DNA of 64,000 nt from Eimeria necatrix (Eukaryota > Apicomplexa > Conoidasida > Eucoccidiorida > Eimeriidae): NCBI RefSeq assembly GCF_000499385.1, contig NW_013651976.1, forward strand, positions 25,746 to 89,745. The letters run 5' to 3'. A program made the translations under genes and the position numbers. Below, one piece after another: positions 1 to 12,500 of the stretch. Numbering within the stretch: position 1 is the first letter of the stretch; every line of letters starts with the position of its first letter. The notes under the pieces are model-generated. The model ran no database searches. It saw nothing but the letters and a program-made list of their open reading frames with translations, and was not told where the DNA came from.

Positions 1-75
1 CAGTCTTGCGGCTGCGGGAAGAGCTTCATGGTATAGCCTGCAGCAGCTGCTGCTGCAGCCGCTGCAGCTGCGGGC

Positions 76-116
<41 letters not shown>

Positions 117-252
117 TGGCTCCCCGGGCCAGGCCTGGGCACAGGCGCCGGCGAACGCATGCGTTTCCGTTTGGGGCTTTTGGAATGTTGCACGTTGCTG
201 TTTTGTTTTTTTCATTTTTTAAATTTTGTCTGTCTCCAGGTGCTGCAGCTTC

Positions 253-2355
253 TCACGCCTCGGCCTGGGGGGCCCCCGCGGCCATCAATTCGAAGAAGTA
301 ACTGCACTCGAGGGCCCCGTCTTCCTTCAAGTCTGTACAGTGGAGGCCATTGCGGGGGATGTCAGTGCCCAGTTTGGCTCGCAGGGTGGAGGGGTGGAGG
401 CAGCGGCAGATTTCGGGGTCGTGGGGTCCTGAACACGCATGCATGCATGCATGCATGCATGCATGCATGCATGCGTGCATGCATGCATGCGTGCATGCAT
501 GCATGCAGGGTTGCATGCATGCGTGCGTGTGAATGTACGTACGTGTTCATTTATATGTGCATATATTCAGCTGTACGTACACCTCAACAGTCGAGGCGAA
601 GGGCGCAAGAGCTAGGGAGCCGCAGTGTGATATGTCTGAACTGCTTTGCTGAAGGCGCTCTGTCACGAACAAAAGAGGCGCAAAGCTGCTGCTGCAGCTG
701 CTGCTGCAGCTGCTGCTGCAGCTGCTGCAGCTGCTGCTGCAGCTGCTGCTGCAGCTGCTGCTGCTGCAGCTGCTGCTGCTGCCCGTGACCCTGCTGGCTT
801 GCAGTGTGTTGTTCTCACCCGCTAGGCGTCTGAGCCTGGCCACCGCGTCAGGTCCTTCGAGCTGCAGCGCCACGACAGTTCCGTTTGTCATTTCCTCAAC
901 AATCTGCAAAAGAGGAACACGAGGCGAAGCAAAAGACCAACTCCAAACTTCAAGTTCAGAGCTGCTGCAGCAGCTGCAGCGGCTGCAGCAGCTGCAGCAG
1001 CTGCAGCAGCTGCAGCAGCTGCAGCAGCTTAGCTGCCGCACGAAGAAGTGACAAAAACGGGAGCCACTGCCCTTTCCGACTTTGCGGGAATGCCCTCTCG
1101 AGGGTCTTTCTTAGGGGCCCCCAGGAGTGCTTCTAAAAGGGCCTTTTATGAAGCTTTTGCTGACGCGATTAAAGGCTACCCTGGGGGCCCCCGAGACCCA
1201 CTGGGGCCCCACCTGTGGGTATTCCTTCAGCACTGTTCTGTAGATCTCGAGGAACTCTTGGGCGGCCAAATTCGTCAGGCGAAAAGACTGCATGTTGGAA
1301 ATTGCAAAGTTCGCATTTATTAGTTCTTCAATTATGCCGCCAGTTTGCTGTATGGCATGGGGCTTCACGACGCAGCAAGTGACCTCAGGCACTGTAGTGG
1401 CTCCAAGGGCCCCCACCCCCAAAGGGGCTTCAGGGGCCACTGCAGGGGCCCCATCAGGGGCCCCAACAGGGGCCCCAGCAGGGGCCCCAACAAGCGTCGC
1501 AGCAAAGGCCCCACCAGGGGCCCCCACAGGGGCCCCAGCGAGGGTCGCAGCAGGGGCCCCCGCAAGGGTCGCAGCAGGGGCCCCCGCAAGGGTCGCCGCA
1601 GGGGCCCCTGCAGGGGCCCCTCCGGGGGCCCCTGCAGGGGCCCCTCCGGGGGCCGCTGGGCGGGGCATAACCTTATCGCAGAGCTGTGCAGCCAAGTGCT
1701 CGATGGCAGCAGCGGGGGTGTCCGGACTTGGGTGTAGCGACTGAGGGGCGAGGGTGGCAACCCTGCGAGGGGAGAAGAGCAAAGAGAAGAGAAGAAAACA
1801 GGTTAAGGGGCCCCCCGGGACTTGTAACTTGTAATGCGGCATTTGTGTTTCCGAGAGCTTCTGAGTAGCTGCAGCGGCTGCGGGGAAGCGGCTTAGAGGG
1901 GCAAAGCTGAGCTGCGAAAATGGGCAGAAAGAGCTGCTAATGGCACTCCAGAGATGCCGACTAAGAGAGAAGTGCGCACTTATTTGCTGCGTCTCTTCCG
2001 AGCAAAGTGAAAGCCACAATAGCAGAGGAAGACAAGACCGAAAGGTCCCCCTGCATGCATGCATTTGGCGAGAGAAGGGCCAGCAGATCAGCCAAAGAAG
2101 CCTCCAGGGCCAGCTGCCTGCAGCTGGCCAGCGTGAGCCCAGAGTCAAGCAGCCCCTGCAGAGCTCGGGGGTAGTTGTGGGTGTCAGTGGCGCGCCAGAT
2201 GCAGAGGGCAGGCTGCATGCTGCGGGCGAGGTAGGCAGCAGTCTGCTGGTTGGCGGGCTCGAGGATTCTTAAGTGTCGGGAAAAAAGAACAAGCTGCGCC
2301 CCTTGATACAAGTTCTGAATTGTGGCCTTGGGAACCAAAACCCGTTTCAAGTTCG

Positions 2356-2388
<33 letters not shown>

Positions 2389-2500
2389 TGAGTTCTATTG
2401 TGCTGTCGCTGGTGTAGTACACCAGTATCAGTTCCTTTGTGTCGCCAGCACCCGACGCGTCCCAGGACGCGTAGAAAGCAAGTCGGGGAGGGGTGTCCAT
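253..2500 (-). CDS. NME7: NME7-like protein (DM10 + two NDK domains)
   Basis: Four exons, 2500-1980, 1762-1213, 903-819 and 428-253, join in phase to 443 codons from an ATG at 2500. Residues 1-95 match a DM10 domain (FYASWD, ILVYYTSD, LVLFSRHLRILE, interrupted by a poly-Ser run). A degenerate first NDK domain follows (about 100-215, LLGRDAANK across the first junction). After an Ala/Pro/Gly-rich insert comes a well-preserved second NDK domain (CCVVKPHA, FEIYRTVLKEY-type helix, GPHDPEI, NGLHCTDLKEDG with the catalytic-type His). Known: NME7 proteins have exactly this DM10-NDK-NDK order and act at basal bodies, gamma-tubulin complexes and axonemes. Inference: a role in flagellated microgametes. 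The first NDK domain has lost its His motif. The human protein is about 376 residues; the excess here is low-complexity insertion. Splice sites are GTGCGC, GTGGGG and GTGAGA donors with CAG acceptors. Confidence 0.88.
436..522. repeat. (ATGC)n microsatellite in NME7 last intron
   Basis: Almost uninterrupted GCAT/ATGC tetranucleotide repeat, self-complementary, lying just upstream (on the minus strand) of the acceptor of the last NME7 exon. In all frames it gives His/Met/Cys/Ala strings, which I treat as non-coding. Confidence 0.9.
669..783. repeat. CTG/CAG repeat tract in NME7 last intron
   Basis: Imperfect CTGCTGCAG repeats between the third and fourth NME7 exons. Read as protein it gives only Cys/Ser or Leu/Gln runs with no family similarity, so it is placed in the intron. 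Confidence 0.85.
961..1029. repeat. CTGCAG-type repeat in NME7 intron 2
   Basis: Tandem GCTGCA units upstream (minus strand) of the exon that starts at 903. It lies between the donor at 1212 and the acceptor at 904. Confidence 0.8.
1408..1660. repeat. GGGGCC-type repeat coding Ala/Pro/Gly in NME7
   Basis: About 250 bp of GGGGCCCC-containing units inside NME7 exon 2. On the minus strand they read as a GAPAGAP-type insert between the two NDK domains. The frame stays open through the whole repeat and the NDK motif resumes directly after it, so the insert is translated and not an intron. Confidence 0.8.
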
Positions 2501-3096
2501 TTTGAATATATTTTTAGTAAATTAATTTCAATTGAAGTCTATTAATGAGCGGCGGATGCCGCTTCACTGCTGCAACCGAGCAGCGCGCGCATGTAGATCT
2601 GAACAGTCGGCTGCAGGCCACTGCAGCAACAACAACGGAGAGCCAGAAGGATGCCATCCGGGGCTCTCCTCGAAGAAATGAATGCGAAATAAATCCTTTT
2701 AAAACTATTTTCACTAAAAGTGAATTCTTTTTGGAGTTCCAGAAGGGGTGCGCATGCTGGCAGGTGTCTTGTGGCTCATCCGCTCGCTATGCATCTGCTT
2801 CTCAGCTCTGCAGCCTTCACTTCGAAACATTATTGTTGAATAAATTTCACTAAGTCGAGCCAGTTGATTTGGGTTTAGTTTGAAGGCGAGAAGAGGCAGC
2901 TTCCCCGTAGACTGCTCGGAGGTGGCACATGCAAAATGTCGATTCAAAACTTGAACGCAAGAGCAGCGGGAACTACATCAGCAAGTTGGGTCCAAATGCG
3001 AAATAACATAATTATATTTCTCATTATTTAACTTATAAATCAGTTTAAATGCAAGATTAGGCAGTTTAATCTCATTTTTTGCCTTCTTCAGTCCCG
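2501..3096. other. Spacer between two minus-strand genes
   Basis: The 5' flank of NME7 and 3' flank of the coiled-coil gene. It is AT-rich towards 3000-3075. Short ORFs exist on both strands but none shows a family motif or splice-consistent extension. It presumably holds the NME7 promoter; I see no clear TATA element. Confidence 0.6.
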
Positions 3097-3861
3097 TCAG
3101 TCAAGGATTGCGAGTTTCTGAAGAGGAATACAGACCTGGACCTCGCAGTCACTGAAGATCGGGTGTACCTGGTTGACTTCCCTCAGTCTGTAGGCAACCT
3201 GAAAGAAATAGTTATGGCCCGTTTTGCATTTAAAGCAATTTAGAATACTTTGCAACGCAAAAAAGACAGACATTTATTAGTTCCTGCATCATGGCCTGCA
3301 GCCTGGCGTCCGGGCTTGCGGCCCTGTCCTGGTGGCAGACTCTGCAGTTTGGCATTTCCAAAAACTAGATTTGATATTTGTACTTTCTGTTCTTTTTCAA
3401 GTGCCGCCTTCGCCACGGCGTCTTCGGCGTTTTCCTGCGCGGCGGCCGTTGCTGCGCAGTCTCCAGAAAATGTTGAATGAGTTAAAGCCTCACTTCAGCA
3501 ATCTCAGCCTCCTCAGCCAAGTCTCGGGCGTGCTCGAGTTTGCGTTCAAGCTGGTTATCTCTGAAACTCGTGTTGAAACTGAAGCGCTACTTTTGCACAG
3601 CAGTGGCACCTCTCCATCTGCTCCTCGAGCTCATCCGCCACCTTATTCACGTCATCTTCCCTTTCTTCTTCCTGCAGTCCCGTAAATTTTAATTTAATGT
3701 TTGGTTATCGAACTCCAGAACACAAGGCTCACGCTTAACTCCTCGCCTTCCTCACCCTCCTCTTGCAACAGCCGCAGGGCTGTGCAGGACGAACTTTCGC
3801 TGCATAAGAAGATGAGGAAGTAGGACAAAGTTAGGGATAAAGGCACAAAAAAAATCCTCAT
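3097..3861 (-). CDS. Small multi-exon coiled-coil protein, unknown function
   Basis: Seven exons, 3861-3733, 3671-3610, 3560-3494, 3434-3384, 3328-3272, 3198-3169 and 3117-3097, join in phase (417 nt, 138 codons plus TGA). The product after residue 20 is almost wholly helical and charged: QLERKLEHARDLAEEAE, AKAALEKEQK, LQAMMQELIN, AYRLREVNQKLA. Introns are only about 49-73 bp, far shorter than elsewhere in the window. The start is uncertain. ATG 3861 gives a hydrophobic signal-like N-terminus (MRIFFVPLSLTLSYFLIF), but the same bases also look like a polypyrimidine tract ending in TGCAG at 3800, so further 5' exons may exist instead. I do not recognise the family; it resembles coiled-coil segments of nucleoporins or cytoskeletal proteins only in composition. 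Confidence 0.6.
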
Positions 3862-5015
3862 GATTTCATTAGATGAAATTGCTGTTTCAGGTTTGACTGC
3901 TGCCAAAACCACAAAACTCTGAAGTCATCATCAAGTGCTTGAATGTGCATTCCTGACACCTGCGCATACACCAGAAACCTGAACTCTGACATTCACCCCA
4001 AAAGCTTCAGTAACAAAACTAATCAACGTTTGTCTGTTACGTAATTGTTTTGACATTCATTTAGTTCAAGACTTGAAGAGGAACCACTTTCGATTCATGA
4101 GCTTACGTGTACACGAGCTGTCACAATCCTTAGCGCCACTCGACTCCAAGCTACTTAGACCAACCGAAGGCTACTGAGGAGAACACTTTCGTAACTTAAC
4201 TCCGAAATCGTATAAGTTTCGTGAATTCACGATTTAAGGGTGGCCAGGGCCGCAGCCGAATGCAACGTGGCGCAGCAGAAGGAACTGCGGCTGACCCAGC
4301 GTCACTCTGTGTAGCAGTAAGGACGGGATTCAATCTAAGTGCGGGGCCCTATGGATTAAAAGTACAATTTAAATACCAAAAGAAGGCCGTATTAAGTATC
4401 ACAGCCTAAAATCGAAGCATCGTGAGACTGGGGCCACACTCTGCCCCACAAACTCCTACCGCCAGTCAGCATCGCGAGGCGACGCGGCCATCTACGCAAT
4501 ACCCCCCGCCTAAACCTGCCTCCCCAAAGGACTTGCATTAAAATTAATCTTTTCTTTCAAGTGGGAGAAGCACAGCGCTCAGAAGCGGGTTTAAAGCCCC
4601 CGACGCGCTGCAGTGTGGGCCCGCCCACGCAAGCCAGTTGCCATCTCGCTGACTCTGGGGGTCCTGAGCGTTACGAGTCGTTGAAAGCCCTTTAATTGCA
4701 TTTAATTAACAAAGTCTTGTCACTAATTTAATTTTAAGTCCCTTTATTGTTGGCCGGGGGCGTCTCCGTGGGTCGATGCTGTTGGGCTGCGAAGCCTCGC
4801 AAGCGCAGCGGACTCTGGGGAAGCAGCAGCAGCACTTCTTTGTCCCTTGCCGGGCTTAGCTGCTGCATTTGGGCCCTACTTTCTCCTAGGGGAGTTGCGC
4901 TAAAGAAGGCCCTGCTGCTGCTGCTGCTGCTGCAGCCGGTGTGCTGCTGGATCCTCCTGGAACGCAACGGCCTCTGCAGCAGCAGCAGCAGCAAACTGAG
5001 TTTTGGCCCCAGAGG
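3862..5015. other. Divergent spacer upstream of midasin
   Basis: No convincing coding signal on either strand. It separates the minus-strand coiled-coil gene from plus-strand MDN1. A pyrimidine-rich stretch ending in CCTAG at 4889 could be a 3' splice site for an MDN1 exon that starts upstream. The reading frame of MDN1 exon 1 is open from 4890, but has no ATG before 5016. Confidence 0.55.
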
Positions 5016-5305
5016 ATGCAGACGGAAGGCAGCAGTGCGCCGAAGCGCTCCCGGCGGGCCCGGCGGCGGGCGAAGTCCAGCAATGAGGCGGCAGCAGCAG
5101 CAGCGGCAGCAGCAGCAGCACCTGCTGCAGCAGCAGGCCCCGCAGCAGCTGCAGCAGCAGCACCAGCAGCAGCTGCAGCAGCAGCCCCAGCAGCAGCAGC
5201 CCCAGCAGCGCTGTCCCTGAGGTGCGCAGGCCCCGCTGCTGGCCCTCCCGCCGGCCCAGGGGCCCCCGAGGCCCCCAAGCCGGAAGAAGCTGTGGGGAGA
5301 GAAAG

Positions 5306-5347
<42 letters not shown>

Positions 5348-6237
5348 GAGTTTGCTGCCGATGGTGGCGACGCCGCTGGCGCGGCGCTTGCTGCAGAAGC
5401 TGCAGTGGGCCTACGAGGCGCAGCGCAGCGGCGTGAGGCCCCCCGTGCTGCTGCACGGATTTCCGGGCAGCGGCAAAAGCTCTTATGTGCGCTGGCTGGC
5501 CCACTTGGCTGGGCTAAAGGAGCCCCCTGTGAGTTTATTTCTGGACCAGCAGACGGAAGCAAAGGACCTCGTTGGTGAGCCCCTAGCGCCCCTGGCAGCG
5601 GCGTGCTGCTGCTGCTGCCGCTGCTGCAGCTGCTGCTGCCGCTGCCGCTGCTGCAGCGGCTGCTGCAGCGCCGGCTGCGCCCGCTGCTGCGGCTGCCGCT
5701 GCTCCCGCAGCGCCGGCTGCGCCCGCTGCTGCAGCTGCTGCTGCAGCTGCCGCTGCTGCTGCAGCTGCCGACGCCGCCGCTGCTGCTGCAGCGGGGAGAG
5801 CGCTGCAGCGGACTGGCTGTAGCCACACGGACGCGCTCTTTGTGTCTTCTGCGGCGAACGGTCTGCTGCTGAAGAGCTGCAGCAGACAGCCGGCGGGGCT
5901 GCAGCTGCTTCATTTATTTTCTTTTATTTTCTTTTTTATTTTCTTTTTTTTTATTTTCTTTTTATTTGCGTCAGGGACTTGGGTCTGCGGCCGCCGCGCG
6001 GGGGAGTTTGAGTGGCAAGAGGGCATTTTGCTGCGCTGCGTCCGCCAGGGCCGCTGGGTGGTAATAGAGCAGCTGCAGCAGCTGGCTCAGGACGTGCATG
6101 CGCTGCTGCATGCGTTGGCAGCAACGGGAGTTCTCACAGTTCACGAGCAGCAGCAGCAAATCAAAGCTCACCCCAACTTCGCCCTCTTCGCGACGCTCGC
6201 TGCAGCGCCGCCGTTGCTGCGCCCGCCTGCTGGCCGC

Positions 6238-6281
<44 letters not shown>

Positions 6282-6575
6282 GGAGACGTTGGATGTCTCC
6301 TTGACGGCGCCGCCCCCCCGCCTGCCGCCGCTGCTGGCCTCTTGGGTGCTGCTGCATGTGCCTTCTCCCTCAGCAGCAGATGTTTTGCAAATAGTGAAGA
6401 CTGTGTTTCCTTTTGTGTCCCCTGCTGCGCACGCGCTGCAGCGGGCCTTCCGTGCTGCAGCAGCAGCAGCAGCAGCAGGTCTCTCACGGCCGGGGCAGCC
6501 GCCGCCCAGGGCTGTGCGGCTGCCGCAGCTGCGGGACTTCCTGAAGCTCTGCAGGCGGCTCGACAAGCTCGCGAG

Positions 6576-6614
<39 letters not shown>

Positions 6615-6942
6615 GTTTGAGGGCTACTTGACGGACGGCGTGAAGCTGCGCATTGTGGAAGAAGCCGCAACTGTGCTGCTGGGCCACCTGAGCGACCGGC
6701 TGCTGCGGCTGCGTGCTGCTGCTGCCTTTGGCCGCGAGTGGGGTGTCAGTGAAGAACAAGTGGAGGCCCTTTTGTTTGGCCAGAGGCCCACAGTCACTGA
6801 CACGCCGGAGGCCTTAAGTGTGGGGCCCTACCTCTTGCCGAAGCTTTGCAGGCCGGCGCCGGCGGCCTGTGCAGCCCCCGAGGACGTCTTCGCCGCAGCA
6901 GCAGCAGAGCCGGCAGCAGCAGCAGCAGCAGCAGCGGGGGAG

Positions 6943-6978
<36 letters not shown>

Positions 6979-8193
6979 GGCAAGGCAGGAGGCTCTGGCT
7001 GGCTCACGGGGCAGCAGCTGCGGCTGGTGCAGCAGGCTGCGGGGGCGCTGCTGGCTGGAGAGCCGCTGCTGCTGGTGGGCGACACCGGCGCAGGCAAAAC
7101 CTTCATAGTGTCTTACTTGGCGCAGCAGCTGGGGGTGGGGTTGGTGGTGATAAATCTGCACCAGCAAAGTGAAGGCGAGGACTTGCTGGGCCGCTGGGTC
7201 CCCAGGCACCCCCCGCAGGAGGCTGCTGGGCTTTGGCGGCAGCTGCTGCGCATTGGCGAGCTCATGCTGGGGCCCCTGGGCCAGGAGGGGCCCCCGCAAG
7301 GGGCCGAAGCAGCAGCAGCAGCAGCAGCTGCTGCAGCGGCTGCTGCAGCTGCTGCAGGTCAAAAGTCAGGGAGGGATGGGGAGGGGGATGGCCCTCAGGC
7401 GAAAAAACGGAAGCAGCAAACTGAGACGGGCAACAGCATTATAGAGGCATCTAGGCAAATGCTGCTGCAGGCACGGAGAATTGGCTCGCGGCTGCTGCAG
7501 CGGGAGGCATATGTGGCGCTGCTGCGGCTGGCCGCAGCAGCAAACACTGCCCTGCTGCAGCTGCTTAGGAAGCGGGGAGATATGCTGCCTGTCGTGCGGA
7601 CGCCGCAGCAGCAGCAGCAGCAGCAGCAGCAGCGTGCAACAGCAGGTGAGCTGCTGGCGCGCTGCACTGAGCTGCAAACTTCTGTGTCAACTCTACTTGA
7701 AGATCCAGCCCTGGCGGACTGCAGCGCAGCGACTCCTCGCAAGTTTGAGTCTTTGTTGGATGCATGCGGCTTGAGGGGCTTCTTGCCGCGGAGCGGGGGC
7801 TGCGGAGCAGCAGCAGCAGAGGCAGCAGCAGAAGGAGCAGCAGCAGCACCCGGCGCAGAAGCAGCAGCAGCACACCCGAGACGCCGCTGTCAGCTGCACT
7901 TCGCCTTCACAGAGGGGCCTCTTGTTGAAGCCGTGAGAACGGGACAGTGGCTTCTGCTGGATGAAATCAACTTGGCTCCTCCCGACTTGCTGCAGCGGCT
8001 GCTGGGGCTGCTGGACGAGCCTGAGGAGCCGCTGCTGGTGCTGGAGGGGGGCAAGCCGCGCCGGGTGTACAGACACCCCAACTTCCGAGTCTTCGCCTGC
8101 ATGAACCCGCCCACCCTCGCGCCCCCTCTCCGACTCGCAGAACACAAGCTGGAGTTCGAAGACGAGAACGAACCGCCCTCTGCAGACGGCCCT

Positions 8194-8233
<40 letters not shown>

Positions 8234-9484
8234 GGGCTAAGGCGGCGTCTGCAGAAGGGTCTGCGGCTGTGGGCAAGCGGGAGCTTCCGGCTGAAGTGCG
8301 GCAGCGGTTCACAGAGCTGTTTGTGGACGACACAGACGGGCTAGAGGACATAACAACAATAGTGGATGCGCACTTGCGGCCTTTGAGCGCCGACCCTCCC
8401 TCTCGCCTTGTGGCTGAGGTGTACATACACCTGAGGTACTTGGCAGAGGCAGGGCAGATCCTAGATGGCAACAACAAAACTCCTTGCTACTCTCTGAGAA
8501 CCTTATCTAGAGCTTTACAGCACGCAGCAGCCGTGGCCCAGCGCCGGCTTCGCCCGCTGCAGCTACGTGCTGCACTAAGGGAGGGCTTTGCTGCTCTCTT
8601 CGGCTCTTCGCTGAGCCCCCACAGCGCGTCCAGAGTCGAAGAAGTCCTGGCGAAAGCGCTGAAGGAGCCGCGGCTCCAGAGGCCTACAGGGAGTGCGGCA
8701 TGCAGTGTAGATAGGGCAGCCTCACAAGCTGCACGAGGTGTGGGAGCTGCTGCTCCGCCCCTGGATCTGCAGCTGCTGCCCACGCCGCCTGGAGAACACC
8801 CCCAAGTTTCCATTGAGGGCTTTATTGTGCGCAGAGGTGAGCCAAGGAACGCTTCTGCATGCAGACAGCAGCGGGCTCTTTCCTGTGCTGCCTTCTGTCG
8901 TGTAGTTTTTCTCGAGTCGAATACAGAAAGAAAGAAACAGTTCAGAGGCATAATGCCATTTGGTAGCGCATCTTTCTTTGATCTGTTGCGCTCTAAGCTT
9001 ATCTTTGTTCGTGTCTGCTGCTGCTGAATTTGTTTATGGCGCATTTGTATGGTCTTTTATTATTGTTACTGCGGTAGCTGCCTGTGCATTTGTGCTTCCT
9101 AGGTGACGAGCCGATAGCTGTAGAGACACTGAAGAAGAGTTTCGTAATGACGCCGCGGTCTGCGGTGTACGTACGCCGTGTGGCTCGGCTGCTGAGCGGC
9201 AGCCGCTGCGCGTTGCTGCTGGAGGGCCCCACATCTTGCGGAAAGACATCTTTGGTGTCTTTTCTGGCGGCTGCTACTGGGCACAAATGCGTGAGAATAA
9301 ACAATCACGAAAATACTGACATTCAGGAGTACGTTGGCAGCTACGCCCCAGACCCACACGGCAGACTTGTCTTCACAGAGGGGCCGCTGACTCTGGCGGT
9401 GCGCCACGGCTGGTGGGTTCTGATTGACGAGCTGAACCTCGCGCCCTCCGAAGTCCTAGAGGGTAGGGCCCGTTGCTGCAGCAG

Positions 9485-9518
<34 letters not shown>

Positions 9519-12500
9519 GAATAGGCTGGGTTGGACTTCGTTTGAGCCTCGCTGCCAGCTGCAGTTCAGAAAAAAGAACAGAAGCAGCGGGGTTGTAGTG
9601 CGTAACGCCGCTGCTGTTGCTTGTTGCTGTTGCTGCAGCTCTCAACCGTCTCTTAGACAACAACCGCGAGCTGGTCTTGACCACAACTGGCGAAGTCATA
9701 AAAGCCCACAGCGACTTCCAGCTGTTCGGGACTCAGAATCCAGCGGGTCTTGGGGTTTACGGGGGCCGCAAGATGCTGAGCAAGGCCTTAGCCAATCGTT
9801 TTTTGCAGCTGGAGATTGAGGAGTTGGGCGAAGACGACCTCCGACTCATTCTCATGAACAAATGCAAACTCCCCTCTTCCAGGGCAGAGCCCATGCTGCG
9901 CGTCTACAGGGACCTGCAGCAAAGAAGAGCCAACAGCTCAGTAAGCCGCGAGCTGTTCTCGCTGCTGCAGCAGCTTTGCCTGCCTTTTTTGTCTCTGCTT
10001 AGCTTGTTTGCGTGCGGGCGCGGTACTGTTTATGTGATCCTTTTCTAGTGTTGGACACAACTTTCTCAAGGATAAATGTCTCCTTCTCTCTCTCTTTCTC
10101 AATGCTTCTTCTCTCTTAGTGTCTGTTTGCTTTCTTTTGCCTTGTATTTTGCTATCCATCTTTGTCGCCTTCTCTCTTTCTCAATGCTTCTTCTCTCTTA
10201 GTGTCTGTTTGCTTTCTTTTGCGTTGTATTTGTTTTCCCGCTCACGGCTCTGCCGTTTTCCGTGATTTTTGTGCAATCTTTTTTAGGTGTTTTTCGGCTC
10301 TCATGGTTTCATGACCATCCGCGACTTAATTAGGTGGGGACGGCGCGTGGGGAACTCTCCTTTCCAGGAGCTCCTTCATAACCAGCAGCAAAACCAGAAG
10401 CAGCAGCAGCAGCAGCAGCAGGAGGTTCGTGAGTACGCACCCACGTCGCTGGAGGAGGTCGCGCTGGAGGGGTGGCTGCTTGTGGGTGAGCGGCTGCGCA
10501 CTGAGGAGGAGAGGGCCACAGTGCGCCAGTCTTTAGAAAAACACTGTCTCAACTCAACTCCAGCAAAGCCTAAACAGTTGCTTGTGGATTATGCAACGGA
10601 TCCATATGTTGCTGCCTTCCGCCGACTGCTGGACAGAAAGATTGAGTGCTGCATGCAGCAGCAGGCTGCGGCTGCTGCAGCTGCTGCGGAAGCAGCTGCT
10701 GCAGCACAGAGAGCGGCTGCGCTTGACGCCGGCCCGGAAAGGGAACGATTGGAAGCCGAGGCTGCTGCAGCTGCCTCAGAAGCAGCAGCTGCAGCAGCAG
10801 CTGCAGAGCTTCCCCCTTTCCTTCCGTTTTCCTTCAATAATGCCTCCTTCAGGTTACTGGCCCTTACGCTGAGGGCCCTTGCAGCCTCTGAAAGTCTTCT
10901 TTTGATTGGAGACACAGGGGCTGGGAAAACTGCCGTGTGCGAGTTAGTGGCTTGGACCCTGCGGCAGCGGCAGCAACCGCCGCAGCAGCAAGACCAGCAG
11001 CAGCAGCAGCAGCAGGGCCAAGAGCTAGAAGACTTGCTGCGACAGCGTTTGTATCCAAGTGGTATGTATGTCTACAACTGCCACTTGCAGATGGAGGCAT
11101 CGGAGCTATTGGGTTGCATGACTCCGGTTCACCAGGGCGAGCTGCAGCAGCAGCAGCAGCTTGCTGCTATGGTGCAGACTGAGGTTCTTCGCATGCTGGA
11201 GCAGCCACCAGACCCAGACGAGCTGCTGCCTGACTGGAAGCAACGCGAGCAAGCAGCAGCAGCAGCAGCTGCTGGAGATGCAGCCGCAGCAGGGACATCT
11301 GAAGCAGCAGGAGCAGTAGAGAGGGGCAGCTCGTCGCGTGAGCTGCTGCTGCGGTTCTATGAACTGCTGCAGTCGGAAGCAGCAGATGTGCTGATCTGCT
11401 TGAGGGCCGAAAGATACCGTATAGATGACAGTGCTGCAGCGGATGAAGAAGATGCCAGCCTCTTTTCAAGGGCCCTCAACAGGGCCACCAAGAACGCTCA
11501 ACAGCAGTTACTTAAAGAGACACAGGAAGCAGCAGCAGCAGCAGCTGAGAAAGAAACGGAACTGAGTGAGCAGCTTCAGGCAGCCAAGCAAAAGCTGCAG
11601 CAAAAGCAATGCCTGCAGCAACAGCTGCAGCAACAGCTGCAGCTGTACCAAGATCAGCGGCAACGTGAGGAGCAGCAGAAGATCACCGACGACGGCGACG
11701 CCAGTGAGGCTATGCAGCAGGAGCAGCAACAGCAGCTGCAGCAGGGGAGTACAGCAGCACGAAAACGACAACGCAAAGGGGTCAGAAATCGTGCAGCAAA
11801 GGAAGCAGCTGGCGTTGCTGCTGCTGACTCTCAGCAAGTTGCAGAAGCAGCACAAAAGAGACGCCGAAAGGCAACAGAAAATGTAGAGACTGCAGCAGCA
11901 GGGGCAGGAGAAGCACGGACAACCTATGGGGACAAGCAGGCTGCTGAGCCAGCAGCAGCAGCTCATGCTGCTTCTGCCAGCGACGTTGATGGTGAAGAAG
12001 CCGCCGCAGAGGCAGCAGCAGCAGCAGCAGCAGTAAGTGCGGCGGAGGATGAAGTGTCGTTGCGTGCATCAGCCTGTGCTGCTGCTGCAGCAGCGTTTGC
12101 AGCTCGCGCTGCTGCTAGCGAGACTGCTGCTGCACTAGTAAACCGGTTCTGCGAGCTGCTGCGGCAGCGCTGTGCTGCGTGGCTGGCAGCATGCAAGGGG
12201 ACCCGCCGCCTGTTCTGCTGGCGTGATGGACCATTGGTCAGGGCCATGCGCGAGGGGGCCTTCTTTCTTCTTGACGAGGCCTCCCTAGGCCAAGACGCAG
12301 TTTTAGAGCGGCTGAACTCAGTGCTTGAGGACGGGCGGCACCTGCTGCTGACAGAACAGGGGGCAGCAGGAGCAGCAGCAACGGGCGAAACAGCTGATCG
12401 TGACGCAGAAGCAGCAACAGGGGCCCCTGCAGCAGCAGCATCGGCGGGGGTAAGCGTAGAAGCTGCTGCAGGCTTCCGCTTCATTGCAACAATGAACCCT

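Noticed and set aside
1..252. Ser/Cys-rich ORF at the left edge
   Set aside because: Repeat-derived and downstream of the NME7 stop; no motif or splice evidence.
5842..5974. Upstream extension of the MDN1 exon 2 frame (Phe/Ile-rich)
   Set aside because: It is the pyrimidine-rich end of intron 1; splicing 5574 to 5975 restores DLVGTW of AAA1.
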